Assembly (NCBI GenBank): GCA_032164245.1
Contig: JAVMKO010000004.1
Span: forward strand, 37,611,626 to 37,675,625
Source of the DNA: Sternotherus odoratus
Taxonomy: Eukaryota > Chordata > Testudines > Kinosternidae
Length of the DNA: 64,000 nucleotides
Direction: 5' to 3'
The first letter of the stretch is position 1. The number at the start of each line of letters is the position of its first letter. The notes beneath the pieces were generated by a model. The model was not told the DNA's origin. It saw only the letters and a list, made by a program, of their open reading frames with translations, and searched no databases. The translations under genes were made by a program, and so were the position numbers. Positions 35,901 through 48,652 of this stretch are shown in pieces.

Positions 35901-37748
35901 AGTTCAGTGCATCTTGGTATGTATATGGAATACTGACTGAACCTATAGCTCCTTTTGGCAGTTTTAAAATTATTGTTAATTAACTTTTCTGCTCAAATTC
36001 CTGCAAGCTCAAATGTAGTTGATGAGTGATCATCCTAAAACCAATAAATCCTGAAGCAATTTCATAAACATAGCTGTTTAACTTAAATTAGATTCTCCAT
36101 CAATGAAGACAAATCAATTCTTTAATGCCATATTATTGTGAATTTCAAAAACATTGGTTTGCATTTAGAAAGGACTTAGTATTTATGTATGCTTCTATAA
36201 TTCTGAAAACAGAAGACTGGAAAATGGAATTGATAACCCTGATGTGCATGGGTCTTTACAAAAATGGAGATGTTAGTAGGCCTAATCCTGCAATCTCAGT
36301 ATCTAAAACCTACACATTAAGGGTGAGTTCTAAATCAGTCTTTTCATTTTTTTGCAAGATGTCTGAATTGCTAATTTTGTATTTATTTTGAAACTACGTT
36401 TTACTTTCATATATATATAATGTTCTGATCTAGTTGAAATAGAATTTCCAGTGCAATGATACTTATTATTAAAATATCATCAAATAACTGCAGTAACTCT
36501 TCAAATGTTCCCTAAAGCACTAATATTAATACTTAGCTCTTATAGGGCTCAACTGAATGTTCGGTGAAGTCCATGGAGGCCTTTCCATTGATTTCAGGGA
36601 GTACCAGATCAAGGCCCATATGGAAAAGGAGATTGTGTTATGAAGCAGAGAACCAATGGTTTGGTGAAAAGAGGATTAAGTTGCTGTACCATGTGACTAT
36701 TTGTGGGCTTCGCAACATTGAGTAGTAACAGCAGAGTGTAACACAGAAAAACAAGGATGCTTTAGATGCTTCTAAAGATAGATAAATAATTCTAAAGACA
36801 TATGTGAATGTGTTCAGGGGTAATTGACACCGAATCAATTCAAGATTGACACTGAACTCAAAGGGTGCCTATTATGAAATCACTGGGTGTAATGGTGTGG
36901 GGGAAGAGTTTTGACTTGTAAACCTCTGATAGGAACTTCCCGGGTTTCTCCATCAGTTGTGTAGAGTGACTACAACCAGTAAGAAAGTGGTGTGTTAAGG
37001 AAAAGTGTGAAGATGACCATGCTGATCATCTATTATGTTCTGGAAGATACAATTCATGTCCAATATAATAGTAAGACGACAATCATGATTATTTTCAAGA
37101 CGCATTTTAAGGATTTTCAGTAACATTTAAAATATCATGCAACATTTCTCTTTTGCTGTGTTTTAGTATGTTTCGTTTTTCATTTGTAAACCTATTTGCT
37201 TGAAACGCATCACTAGGACAAAAGCAATATAGCTCCAGTATTAAATTATCTCTCACAGACTGGTACATTTTTACCACTTGAGGCAAGAGCTTACAAATTC
37301 ATAAGTGATGTCTGGTCCATTTGTACCTAATTGTTATCATCTGGAAGTTGTACAGAGTATCCAGAATATAACACAGTGTTGTATTAACACTTAACCACAA
37401 TACTAACTGATAGTAAAATTGACTTTCCAGCAGAAGTGAATGTAGGCTGATCCTAACATGGCAAATCACAAGCAAAATCTTTAGTGTTTTTGACACTGCT
37501 CATGATGTGCTAGACATGGAATCTGCTCCGAAGAGTTTACTAAAAACACAAAAAGAGGGAGACAGGAGGTAAGAGAAAGTGGAACAACAAAGAAGTAAGA
37601 TGGCCAGGTTCTGAATAGCAACATCCGGTTAATTAAGATTTAATGAAACAATGGATTGTATTAAAATACACATATATATACACAATCCCAAATTATTATA
37701 AACTATGTCATTATCAGAAAGTTAGTAAATAAACATCTCATCTACAAG
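32957..37748. other. No gene recognised; AT-rich, scattered old palindromic words
   Basis: 33530-33600 and 33915-34000 contain 'tttacaccattgtaaatcag' and 'gttacactgatataaat', and 36545-36620 contains 'aagtccatggaggcc...ccattgatttcaggg', all words of old amniote palindromic repeats. 36405-36420 is a short TA run. Short open frames through this stretch show no domain or sensible neighbours. Confidence 0.35.
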
Positions 37749-37872
37749 TAAGGTGACCAGATGTCCCAATTTTATTGGGTCAGTCCCTATTTTTGAGGCT
37801 TTGTCTGATATAGACACCTATTACCCCCAACCCCCTGTCCCGATTTTTCACACTTGCTGTCTGGTCACCCTA
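37749..37872. mobile_element. 124-bp MITE ('GGTGACCAG' family), copy 1
   Basis: The left end AAGGTGACCAGATGTCCC and the right end, inverse TTAGGGTGACCAGACAGC, share GGTGACCAGA. The inside has 'ccctgtcccgatttttcaca'. A diverged copy lies at 56030-56152 in the same orientation. The superfamily is unsettled. Confidence 0.6.
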
Positions 37873-38504
37873 ATCCAGCTACTAAATTGTTGACAGCATG
37901 GTATTCTTCTTATGAAGGAATATTTTATGAAACAGATACCACTTGTTTCAAGTTTTGAGCTTCTAATGAAACCTAAGAGCAGGGGAGTTTTTGGTTTTGT
38001 TACAAAGGGTTTGCATATCTTTGTTCTTCATGGAAGACGTTCTTTACAGACCAGAGGACTAATCCAATGCCCTATGTGCTATTTAAATCTCATTTAAATT
38101 ATAGGGGAATCCAATGATAGCCAGTTCCTTGTTAAGCATCTCCACACTTGGTGAATTTCACTCACTATGAATTCCTGGAATAGCTGATTTATAATTTACA
38201 GTCTCTCTCTTCCTTTAATTTCCTGGCATAAGAAGCTATGGAGTAAGCACCATAATCCTGTGGACAGAAGAATGTTGAATGAATGTTTTGCTCTGGATTG
38301 CAATTAATCACTCCTTACTCAGAGCACTGTTTACCTTCCAGTTTATGTATTTTGAACATAGTGGTTGGTTAGACTGGAATGGACAAATATAATTTATTTT
38401 CTGAAATAACATGACACAGACAGAATGGTCAGAGCAGAAATATGCACTCTCCTTAACACTACTGTGAAATTTACAATGGGATGTTTAGATCACCAGTGTT
38501 TCAT
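37873..38504. other. No gene recognised
   Basis: AT-rich. Nothing recognised. Confidence 0.35.
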
Positions 38505-38652
38505 GCCCCACTGCCTTGCACTGCACGTTGTCATTTACACCTGTGTTAAATGGATTTAATGCACTAATTAGTCAGACTGGTAATATTTTACAGCCACTTT
38601 ACATTCACCTTGGACAGGTGTAAATAACTATCTGAAAGGCAAGTTAGTGGGG
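38505..38652. repeat. Palindromic interspersed repeat, copy 2
   Basis: 'gccccactgccttgcactgc' and 'catttacacctgtg' on the left face 'ggacaggtgtaaataactat' and 'ggcaagttagtgggg' on the right. Same family as 28382-28530, about as decayed. Confidence 0.5.
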
Positions 38653-39840
38653 AATGCAGTCCACAATGTTGTTCGTTAATGCTTCCATAAAGTATTTACC
38701 CACTTTGAAAATAGGGTATTGATGATAATATAGAAAGGGATGAGACCTCTCATGGAGATCATCCCCATTTCTGACTATTGCTAAGCTATTCTTTCAAGAA
38801 ATATCTCTTATCCCTGGATCTTGTCTCATCGTATTGAGTGCATCCATGAGACATATGCAGAGTGCTTTCAGGATCAGACTCCATGAATGGAGTATGGAAA
38901 AAATCAACACAGAAAGGTATTTTAAAAAAATTCTTGTAATTTTGCAATCATATAGGCATATGAGCAAAGCCTGCTTTCTGTAAGGGAGTTGATCACCATA
39001 GTTATTTCCTAAAGGAGAGGAAAAACCCCTAGCATCCTTTTGATATTCTAAAGCAATGTAAGGATAACCCACAGCATTAAAATGTTTACTAAAATGACGT
39101 TAGGTAGACTTGACCTATAATTATAGCTTTAATGTGAACATTTTAGAATGCTTTCATGCAGCAACATTGCGGAAAAAATAGAGCAGACAGGTAATAAGCC
39201 AAAGCAATCAAGTATGCCACACCATTATTTTAATCAGATGTTGCTAATGTCTTTCATTTTTATATTTTGATGATAAAAATTAAATAGCTTTACATAAAAA
39301 CCAATTGAAAACTTCACTAGGAGTTCTTATTTCTATGGGGAATGGAAATTACTATGATTCTCTTTGACTGAACATTTTAAATCTCCTTTCAGCTACAAAG
39401 TTCACAAATTAAAGAACAAAACCACCTAACTTCCATAAGTATTGTTTTAATTATTTTTCATAGTTTGCAAGTGTAAATTTCAGTGACCATGTTCTACATC
39501 TGTGATGATCTAACTCAGGATAATTTGTATCTTGTAGAACTACAGAAATAATGGAAATGTAAAGTCAACTTTGGTAGCACAGAGGAATACTGATGTGGAG
39601 GATAGCAGGACTTAGAAAAAGTAATAGCTCTTTTTGATTTGACATGGAAAGGTTCCTCTCTACCTACCATATGCTAAGGGACCTGAAATATCTGATACTA
39701 CAATGTGTGTGTAGTTCTTGAACAACTGAATGGCGCTTGTTGAATTATTTGCTGAGAACAGCTTATCTGAATTTAGCTCTTTTTCTATTTGATTTATTCT
39801 CAGGCAGGTCTATGAACTTATTCATTATTTGTAATTGTTC
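38653..39840. other. No gene recognised
   Basis: AT-rich. The 92-codon minus-strand frame at 38794-39072 shows no domain. Confidence 0.35.
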
Positions 39841-39950
39841 AGGCTGGGACTTTCAAAGAAGCCTACAGGAATTAGGCACCCAACCTTCATTTAAAGTCAG
39901 TTGAAACTGGACATCTTAACTTCCGTAGGATCCTTTGAAAATCTCAGCCT
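39841..39950. repeat. 110-bp palindromic interspersed repeat
   Basis: AGGCTGGGACTTTCAAAG at the left is mirrored by CTTTGAAAATCTCAGCCT at the right. Inside, 'aattaggcacccaacct' faces 'ggacatcttaacttcc' more weakly. The form is that of a hairpin MITE. Confidence 0.6.
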
Positions 39951-40110
39951 AAGTGAATGATTTGAGTAAACAATTCTAGCTTATGATTTGTTTACTAGGA
40001 ATATTTTCTATTCACACTGTCGGGAGATGACAATGCAGGGGGTGACAATGCAGTAAGTATTCTTATGGCTGAATAACATTAAAAGTCCTATGGGGAGTGT
40101 ATTTGAAAAA

Positions 40111-40172
40111 TTGGTATTTTAAGGAGAAACACAAAGTTGGTATTTTAAAAGTTGGTATTTTAAGGAGAAACA
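40111..40172. repeat. Short tandem duplication of a 21-bp unit
   Basis: TTGGTATTTTAAGGAGAAAC occurs at 40111 and 40152, with a partial copy (gttggtattttaaa) between them at 40137. Small local duplication, few differences. Confidence 0.85.
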
Positions 40173-40629
40173 TAAGCACACAAAAATGCATCTTACTATG
40201 TCTGGGTGAAAGGAAATTCATAGGTTTTAATACTAGACTATGATATCTATTCTGACTTCCTGCACAAGTCCTAGGACTTCACTTCATAATTCATGCTTCT
40301 AGCCCAAAAATATTGGATTGATATCTTTTAGAAAGACATCCAGTCTTGATATGAAGACTCTGAGTGATGCAGAATTTAAGGCATTTTAAGGGTAAATTTT
40401 AGGTCTTGCTATTCTTGGAGGTACAGGTATCTGTGTCGTTGCTATGTTATTACTAGGAAAGCACTTACCTCTCTGCTAACAACACAGGCTTCTTCATCCG
40501 CCTTCCTGTACCACAATGCGTCTTGATATCTCTCTTCTACCTCTGTCCTGAATGTTCGACCCTTCCCCCCTGCTGGCTTGCCAATACCTTTGCCCCGCTG
40601 CAAGATCTGTAGAAGGGAGCATGAGAAAG

Positions 40630-41377
40630 CAGGGCCGGCGACAGGAATTTTGGGGCCCCGTATGGCAGATCGTACGGGCCCCCCCCAGTCTCCCGCCGCC
40701 CACGCCCCCCCGCCAGTCTCCCGCCGCCCACGCCCCCCCGCCATTCTCCCGCCGCCCACGCCCCCCCGCCATTCTCCCGCCGCCCGCGCCCCCCCGCCAT
40801 TCTCCCGCCGCCCGCGCCCCCCCGCCAGTCTCCCGCCGCCCGCGGGGGCCCCCCCGCCAGTCTCCCGCCGCCCGCGGGGGCCCCCCCGCCAGTCTCCCGC
40901 CGCCCGCGGGGGCCCCGCCGCCAGTCTCCCGCCGCCCGCGGGGGCCCCGCCGCCAGTCTCCCGCCGCCCGCGGGGGCCCCCCCCCGCCAGTCTCCCGCCG
41001 CCCGCGGGGCCCCCCCCCGCCAGTCTCCCGCGGGGGCCCCCCCGCCAGTCTCCCGCCGCCCGCGTCCCCCCCCGCCAGTCTCCCGCCGCCCATGGAGTTC
41101 CCCCCCGGTCTCCTACCTCCTGCGGGCCCCAACCCCCGCATGTGCTGCGGCCGCGTGGCCAGCCGGGAGAAGCAAAGGGAGGCGGGGGAGGCTGCTAGGT
41201 GCCGGGGGAGCGGGCTGGTGAGCGCTGCAGCGGCTGCCCGGATCCACGCCTTGCTCACAGCCCCGGCGACAAGGGGGTACAGCTGCGTACCGGGCCCGCC
41301 CCGGACTTCAGGGGGCCTCCCTGAAGTCCGGGGCCCGGTACAGCTGTACCCGTTGTACCCCCCTGTCGCCGGCCCTG
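40630..41377. mobile_element. Non-autonomous hAT element (748 bp) with perfect target duplication and internal minisatellite
   Basis: TGAGAAAG at 40622-40629 is repeated at 41378-41385. The termini CAGGGCCGGCGACAGG and the inverse of CCTGTCGCCGGCCCTG are a perfect 16-bp inverted repeat. Inside lies a GC-rich tandem array (40680-41095), then a unique GC-rich part. Next comes a palindrome at about 41290-41345 (GGACTTCAGGGGG / CCCTGAAGTCC, within 'ccgggcc ... ggcccgg'). Long frames on both strands (206, 318 and 330 codons) arise because the array lacks A/T and hence stop codons. They consist of PPPVSRRPRG-like and GGGRLAGG-like repeats and are not called as genes. Confidence 0.9.
40680..41095. 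repeat. GC-rich minisatellite inside hAT element
   Basis: About fourteen copies of a 25-33-bp unit built on 'ccgccagtctcccgccgccc' followed by 'gcgggggcccccc' or 'acgcccccc'. Unit length varies in the C and G runs. It is entirely contained in the transposon. Confidence 0.9.
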
Positions 41378-41385
41378 TGAGAAAG

Positions 41386-42509
41386 TCCATGAGAAAAGAA
41401 GGAAAACTATCTGAGGAAGGGACCCTCATGCATGTATCTAAAGAGATGTTTGAATTGTCTAATTGTAACAGCAAAAAGAGAGACACTGTTAGCTCATGTA
41501 GTAGATGATATTTTATGTATTTGAAGGTTCTTTGACTTCTGTTTCCTGGAGTGTATGCATATGGACTATCTCACAATCCTGGTTCTGAGATGAGAATATG
41601 TGTCTGTGTAGGGAATAAGCCTATATAGATGGCCAATAACATTCATAAAGTGTAAATGAAACATTTTTGGTGATAGCTTATCATACAGCAAAGTAAAACA
41701 AACTTGTTTTAGGTTTAGAATCACTAAACCAATTGTCCTTCCCAATAACCTTCTATAACAATTTTGAATCATTCTGTAATAGTTATCAAACACCAGGAAT
41801 GGTTGCTGTTTGTTTTTGTCATTTCTGTTTGGCTTACATGCTGGTTTTGCTGGGAGTGACCGGAAGGACTTCTTAAAGTTTTCTATTCTGCTCAGTCATC
41901 TGGCTTGCATTTTTTATTTGTTCTGTGGTTTTTCTTCTAAAGGAAAAGCAGCCAATGCACTTGAGTAAGCTCCCACCCCCTTTTTTCTTTTTTTTACAAG
42001 AACCTTTGCATATTCCCAGTGTACCACTTTCTGTGATCGGTGAAGCAGGACAGAGCAAATCAGCACATTCATCCAAAGAAGAAATGATTTCCTAAAATAT
42101 CTTGAGAACTTGACTTGCTAAATAGCCTCCTTAGTTTTCATGTGCTACTGTAGCTGAGAAGAATAATGTAAATGATCAGATAACTAGCTTTAGGAATAAG
42201 TTTGAGCAGCTCTTAAAATTATATTTGAATGTAAAAAAAATTATAACTTTCAAATACCTGATTATAAAAATTAGCACTGGAAGGTCACACAAGCAGAATT
42301 AAAACAATGTAAATGATCATGTGTTTGCTCTGATAACACTAATCCGGGACACCTTACAAAAATTGTCTGAGAAAATATGGTCACAATTCCCACTGATAAC
42401 AATAATGCTCCATAACCTCTTTGTATGCAGCTGAAACGTTTGGTTCTCTTTGCATCAATGCAAGACTCAAATAGCTTACACATAGCATAGTTCAGAGAGA
42501 AGAATTACC
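41386..42509. other. No gene recognised
   Basis: AT-rich. Nothing recognised. Confidence 0.35.
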
Positions 42510-42561
42510 ACTAGAGCTGGGTGAACTGTTTTGACTGATTTTTTGACTAGCCACCATTGAC

Positions 42562-42765
42562 CAGTGGTGTCATTATTAGTATAGGAGGTTGGTTTTTTTG
42601 ACTGAAACTGTTCACAAATTTGGGTTGAATTTGGCAAATAGTTTCATCCAAATAAAAATGGAGAAAACAAATTCAGTCTCACTCCCACAACCTGAGGGGG
42701 CCAACCTCTCAGAACCCTAACTCTACCTGGGGGACCAGCCTCCTATACTAATAATGACACCACTG
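42562..42765. repeat. 31-bp inverted repeat (30 of 31 matched), 142-bp spacer
   Basis: Arm 1 (42562-42592) starts CAGTGGTGTCATTATTAGTA. Arm 2 (42735-42765) is its inverse with a single mismatch near the inner end. Arm 2 lies within a degenerate tandem repeat, and arm 1 lies in an A/T-rich repeat beginning 'agagctgggtgaa' (42515), flanked on both sides by TTTTTTGACT. The geometry is very like that at 27522-27731. Confidence 0.85.
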
Positions 42766-43250
42766 TGTTGGCCTGTTTCCCAGAACTGTAATCCTGGCCT
42801 GGGGAAAGTGTATCTCCCAGATGCTTAACATTGAGGAGGCCTACATCGCACAACCCTAACCCTAGCCAGCGGTGGCGGAATAGGGGACATAACCTTCCAT
42901 ACCACTAACTCTGCTGTGGATTAGGCCTACATCCCATAAATATAATCATAGCCCAGTGTGGCCTGTTTCTGAAAACCCTAACCTGAGTCTAAGGAGGCAA
43001 GCCTAGCAAAACCCTGAGCATAAATGGGAGTGGGGTGATGGGTCTATCTCTTAAAAACCTGCCCCTAGCCTGGAGGGTGGGAGCTAAACTCCCAGAAACT
43101 GATTTTTTGCCTGCAGAGGTCATCCTTCCCAGATCCCTAAAGTAAGCTCTGGGGCCATCTACCTCCCAGCACCTTACCCCAAGTGATCTACCATCTAGAA
43201 CCCTAACCCCTAGAACTCTACCATATGGAACCCTAATAACCCTTCATAAT
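42690..43250. repeat. Degenerate minisatellite with 'aaccctaaccctag' words
   Basis: Units of roughly 60-90 bp repeat the pattern 'agaaccctaac', 'ctagcctgggg', 'ggcctacctccca'. Clear instances are at about 42712, 42782, 42848, 42935, 42970 and 43060, and the pattern continues to 43245. The CCCTAA words are part of a longer unit and are not a telomere tract. Confidence 0.6.
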
Positions 43251-43623
43251 GCTTCATTGTATGTTTCCTTTATTTATGGTTTCAAGCTGGGACCAGTGGT
43301 GTGATGGTGCCTATGCTCTGGCGATGATATTCTGAGCTGTGCTTCTTAGAGGCATAATTTAGTCAGCTGCAGAGGGCATGTATGGCAGCCTCCCAGGCCT
43401 TCCTTATGGGACCCAGTGCTTTCCAGAACTTCTGTGACATTGTATGCTATGGTCCTACTATTGACATACCCCTGGCAGACCCGTATGCCAAGGATTGTGA
43501 GGGGGTCCTCTGAGAAAAGCCACAGTGCTATCTATTGCAATGCTTGTGCCAGAGGAATCCTTTTTGCCTGGTCACAATCTCAGTTTTCAGGCTGACTTTC
43601 CATTGTTCTAGTCCTCTTACATG
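43251..43623. other. No gene recognised
   Basis: Mixed-composition DNA before the next hAT element. No feature recognised. Confidence 0.35.
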
Positions 43624-43631
43624 GCATAAAG

Positions 43632-43969
43632 CAGGGGTGGGGAACCTCAGGCCCAGGGGCCTTATACGGTCCGCCAAAGCATTCCATCCTGCCCGCGCGT
43701 GTCCCTGGCCGGCGGCTCCCCGAGGCGCTTCCTGGCCCCTTCGCCGAGCCACCCCCGCCCGGGGCGGCTCCGTGTTCAGCGAAGACGCTGGGAAGTGCCT
43801 CGGGGAGCCGCAGGCCAGGGACGCGCGCAGGCCGCCAGGCGGCGGGGGGGGGGGGCGAAGACTGGGCTTCCTGGGGGGGGCTGGGCTTCCGGGGGGGGGG
43901 GGAGCGGCCCCCGAATGACATTGTAAATCTTCAAATGGCCCTTGGCAGGAAAAAGGTTCCCCACCCCTG
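43632..43969. mobile_element. Non-autonomous hAT element (338 bp) with perfect target duplication
   Basis: GCATAAAG at 43624-43631 is repeated at 43970-43977. The termini CAGGGGTGGGGAACCT and the inverse of AGGTTCCCCACCCCTG are a perfect 16-bp inverted repeat. The GC-rich interior contains G and C runs ('ggcggggggggggg') and reads open in several frames (43528-44003), none with a domain. Confidence 0.92.
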
Positions 43970-43977
43970 GCATAAAG

Positions 43978-46900
43978 GGTCTGGAGCAGTTTGAGGATTT
44001 CACCTTAAGATCTGCACATTCATGAATTTGGAGAAAGCTCAGGTCCTGACTTAGTTCCAGATTTGAACTTTAAAGCTTAGATTCCATTTTAATCTAAATA
44101 TGACAAGAAAGGCTGCATGGTGGTATTTACATTCAGAGCTGGAAGTTCTAGAAATGTCACAAAAGAGCCTTTTCTCATTATGTTTTACAGGCTTCAGTTT
44201 ATCTAACGTCAGATAAGAATCTGAACTTGATGCTTAGCAACACCCAACCAGAGTAGAGCCCATGGACAAGTTAAGCAGCCCTTCCTGATTCAGGTAGTTA
44301 AGTTTTACTAATTCAGACATTATTCCAGGAGCATCTTCATTAAATAAGCTGTGAGCACATCACAAAGAATGAAATATAAAATGTTTTTATGGTGCAGTTC
44401 AATATTTGGTAGGCAGACTAACAAAGTAGGTGTCATATCATACCTTTACTTTAATAATGTGTTACTTCAGATTTAGTTTACCTTCAGTTTTGACTGATGA
44501 AGACACACAGTTTATCCATGTATTAAAGTATTTGATGGTTGCTTTTACAGAAATGTGCAAGAGTAATTTAAGTATAGTCTAAAATCAAAGCAAACATAAC
44601 CATTCTAAAATAAACAAACAATACAGATGATGGAAGAAATCATTCTTAGTAGTACGAGTGCCTGCATCTCACTAAGAAATATTTCCAGTGAATTTACTAT
44701 CCCAATACCTAGGAAATATGTGGGGATAAGATGAGTAGTTATTATTTATTGTGTAAAAAGCAGGCAGATGGTGCCTAAGAGCAGACAGCCAAGTCCTGGA
44801 GCATCAATGGTCTAGAGGGGCAAGAAGGCAGAAGATTCCATGACTGGGGAGGAGCTGCAGGTCAGGAACATGATAGGGTGGGGCATCTTGGAGGTACTAT
44901 GTGTGTATGTGGGGGCTTGTTGGAAGGAAGAAGGACTGTGCTGCTCTGGGTATGCATGAGTCTGGGAGAAAGACTTGTGATGAACACTGCTAGACTGGGA
45001 TTTATTGTGAGCACTTTGGACGTAGGCTTGCATGTGCCCTAGAGGAAGGTAAAGGCTGGGTAGCCAAGCATGAATGCACCCTATGAGGCCGTACACCTAG
45101 ACTGGGCAGCCACTGGAAGAGCGATGTTTCAGTGGGCTAGCTCATCTCAGCTTTATGTGGATTACTGGTTCTTGTGTTCAAAAATTCCCAAACTTTCTGA
45201 TTAGCACTACATGGCCATCCACTTATCTTTTCCTCTAATCCCCTGTATGCACACATTGTCTGTTCCATCAGCTACTGATAACATAAAAATCACAATTAGA
45301 CATTTTAAGTATCTGTAACTACCTTTGCCTCACTTCACTCCATTTAGAGTGCACAATTACAGCAGAGTCATTTCCAATTCCCTTGACCAACTGCTCAACC
45401 ATTTTAGTACTGCCCTTTATTTGTGCCTTAGAATATCAATCACTGTCTTATTAACTCTCTTTTATATCAGTGGTTATCAACAAAATGAAGTGCTGAACCT
45501 TCTGGAGTCTTTACTTCTCAATTCTTATTTCCCTTGAATTTTTTATGCATTTCTTTGTGCTGTACAATACAATCCTTTAAATAACCGTTAGCGTTATCCT
45601 ATATCTGACAGCAGTGAGCACCCTACTTTATTCATTTCTCTAGCAAGCTACGTTCCTCCCACTCCTTCTTAATACTATCTTTCTTCAGTCAGTGGCTGCC
45701 CTCTGTTCTTCCAATCTACTCAGTGCTTAGCTCAGTAAGTATTTAAATAATGTGTTACAATTGAGGGGAAAATATAATCTTAAATCCCTATGACAGATCT
45801 TGACTGTGATAATCTGCTGACTTGGAGAGCAGAACACTGAAATCAAGATTCTCCATACAGATCGAAGAACATGTATTCTCCCAGAAGAGTATCAGCTGTT
45901 TCAGTAACAGACATTTGCATTTATTTATTCCTACCAGTATAAAGTATAAATAAATAGGATGGGAATGCCAACCCAATTGAAAATAAAATTCATATAATGC
46001 AAATTGGTATATGGATACCATTAACTTCACATCTATTTATTGCCTTCCCCAGTTTTAATATTTAATATGTCCAATTTATTAAGCAGGAATAAAAATTAGA
46101 AGCAATAACCCAAGTAAGTTATTTTCCAATAAATAGGAACATCTTTGCTGACTAAGGAATAGTAATTGTCTGTTACATGTTAACACTATGGCCTGGAGCA
46201 ATTTTATAATAAACTTCTAAGTGCTTGCAAAAAAAACCACACCAACACTTTATTACTTTCAACAAAATACAGTTACAGCTTCTCTTAATTCATTTTAGTG
46301 AGCTGTCAATAAATTTCATTCCATTAGATGCAGAATTTAATTTAGTTGGGGTCACGATTTACGTTATTTCTAACTTGCTTGCTATTTACAATTTCTAGTA
46401 AATGTTGCCCTTGGTGCAATAAACTTATTTAATTTATAGCCCCATAGTGAGCAATTATTTTTTATTTCAGTGACACTAAACGTAACTAAAATGCTGTCTA
46501 TTTTAAGGTTACAAATACATTATTCCCATGGCAGAGCATGCAATTGTAACAGCCTAATATGTGATCTGCTTTTATATAGTGCCTTTGACATGTAAGGTCC
46601 CAAAGTGTTTTAGAATAGTAAGAAACCAAGAACCCAATATTGCCCTATCTTGTATATGTATTTTGGGGTATGCGAGATATGGAGAACTTTCTTTTCCCAT
46701 TCACCCCAATATCTGAACACCAGCTGGACAGGAGAAGATCTTTTCATTGGTCTTTTGAACGGTGGTGGGGATTCTGGATTGTTGAGCCTGCTAATTCTCC
46801 ACACTTGTGAGGAGGTATTGTTTGCTTTTGGGAGAAATTAATCATAGCACTCTTTATATTTGCCAGAGAAGCTGACAGAAGGGGAATGTCTCTCTGTTAT

Positions 46901-48496
46901 TGGCTTGGTGGAGAAAGAAGAGCTGGAGCTGATGTGTAATACAACTCAGTAAAGCTGATTTATTGAAGGATAGGAGGCAGATGTGGGGACAGAAGAGTGC
47001 TGCAGAAGGGAGAGGCAATGGATCAAACCCCTGTTACTCCATTTCTCACCATCACCAACTCCCTCCCCATGTCTTTGACCAAAACCTTGCTGCTCCATTC
47101 TTTACCATGCAAGCTTCACTCTTCGCATATATACTCATCTAAGGACTTGGGCCTGGCCCCTGCTATGAAATGTTCACAAACTGACTCCTAAACTGGTGTG
47201 AAACCCTACTGACTTCATGGGGTTGTATATGGGAGCAGGGGTCTGTCTTCATACATTGCATTACAGAATTTGGCCTTGACTTCTAGCGTGGAATTTACCA
47301 AACTGAGTGATTACCATCTTGGCATTCATTATAAGAAGTAATTACTTGATCCTAGCATGTGTATGTGGGGAAAAGTCTGTCAATTAATATTGTACTGAGA
47401 ATACATTGTTATAGATTTCTCTAATTAAAAAAGGCAAGTGTTCTGCAATTTTCCTCAGGCCTATAATAATAAAAGAAAGCTTTATTCAATGGGTTTAGAT
47501 CTATTGGTATAGCAAATAAAACACTTAGAAATCATGGGTTATAATTCATGATAATTGAAAATAGATTTTAATTTGTAGCTCTAAAGACATAGTTTATCTT
47601 TAGGCTTGGAAAAGGATGTACCGTAAATAGTATTTTATTCTGAAGCACATGGGTCTGCCCATGTAGGGTCACAGTGAACTCATTGGTGCTCTCCACAAGC
47701 ACACAGTCTGCCTCCATGGATCCAATTGCAGGATCAGGGCTTTGGTATGAAATAAATGTAGTTAGCCAGATAAAAGGAATGAATGACACTGCACATACTA
47801 ACTGGGTATTCACATGCTAGAGATAACACACTTGAATTTATTTCACTGATAACACATGTAAATCAAGACAGTGTGGGTTTAGTAACAGTGCTTTACCCTA
47901 AAATTTGCTTCCAGGTACAACCCATGTGAGAATGAGAGTCTGTTTCAATGCTGATCATCTGACTTGCACATTGAAATAAATGACCTCTTTTTATTTCACT
48001 CTCTTTGTTCACTTTTCTCTTAAGTTTGTTTTTTAACTAAGAAATTATGTGCAATCAAGATAGGATAATTCACTATTATGGGCTAGATTCACTCTGCACA
48101 AACTGCACCCCTTACGTCCGTCAGGGCAACTGCACCCCAAGGAATTTCCATCTGAGGATGGAATCTCAGATCCTCCCCACGGCTCCATAGAAGCCATAAC
48201 AGCTTTGGCGGCAGGAGAGATGTACTGAATCAGTTATGGTCCAATAGCACATGCAACATCCCATTAAACATACATATTAAGGCAAATAAACCATTGCATA
48301 TAAAATAATTTAAGAAATGCTATATGTGCACAAGAGGGCCAAGGTACAATTCTGATGAGAACCATGTGCCTAATTCTGATTTCACATTGGTGTAAATCAG
48401 AATCAACGCCATTGAATTCAGTGTAAAACTAGTATAACTGCAATGAGAATCAAGCCTCAAATTGTTATTTCCTGTTTCTGAGAGGCTATTTATTTA
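43978..48496. other. No gene recognised
   Basis: AT-rich for most of its length. 48110-48230 is less AT-rich with no motif, and 48358-48460 carries 'gtgtaaatcagaatc...cattgaattcagtg' words of an old palindromic repeat. Open frames of 60-94 codons here show no domain. Confidence 0.35.
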
Positions 48497-48652
48497 GGGT
48501 ATGTCTTCACTACAGCAGTAGTTCGATTTCCTTTATTTCGATTTTGTAAAGCAGACTGTATGCAGTCGATTTTGTGTGTCTTCACTAGGCACAGCAAAGC
48601 ACAGCAAGTCGACAGTGTCTGTCCGCACAACTTTTGCAAGCGTCGACATAAC

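Noticed and set aside
40494..41508. Frames of 318 and 330 codons on opposite strands
   Set aside because: Both are readings of a 25-33-bp GC-rich tandem array inside a hAT element; peptide is simple PPP/SRR or GGG/RLAGG repetition.
42690..43250. Interstitial telomere repeat
   Set aside because: CCCTAA occurs only as part of a longer degenerate unit, not as consecutive TTAGGG copies.
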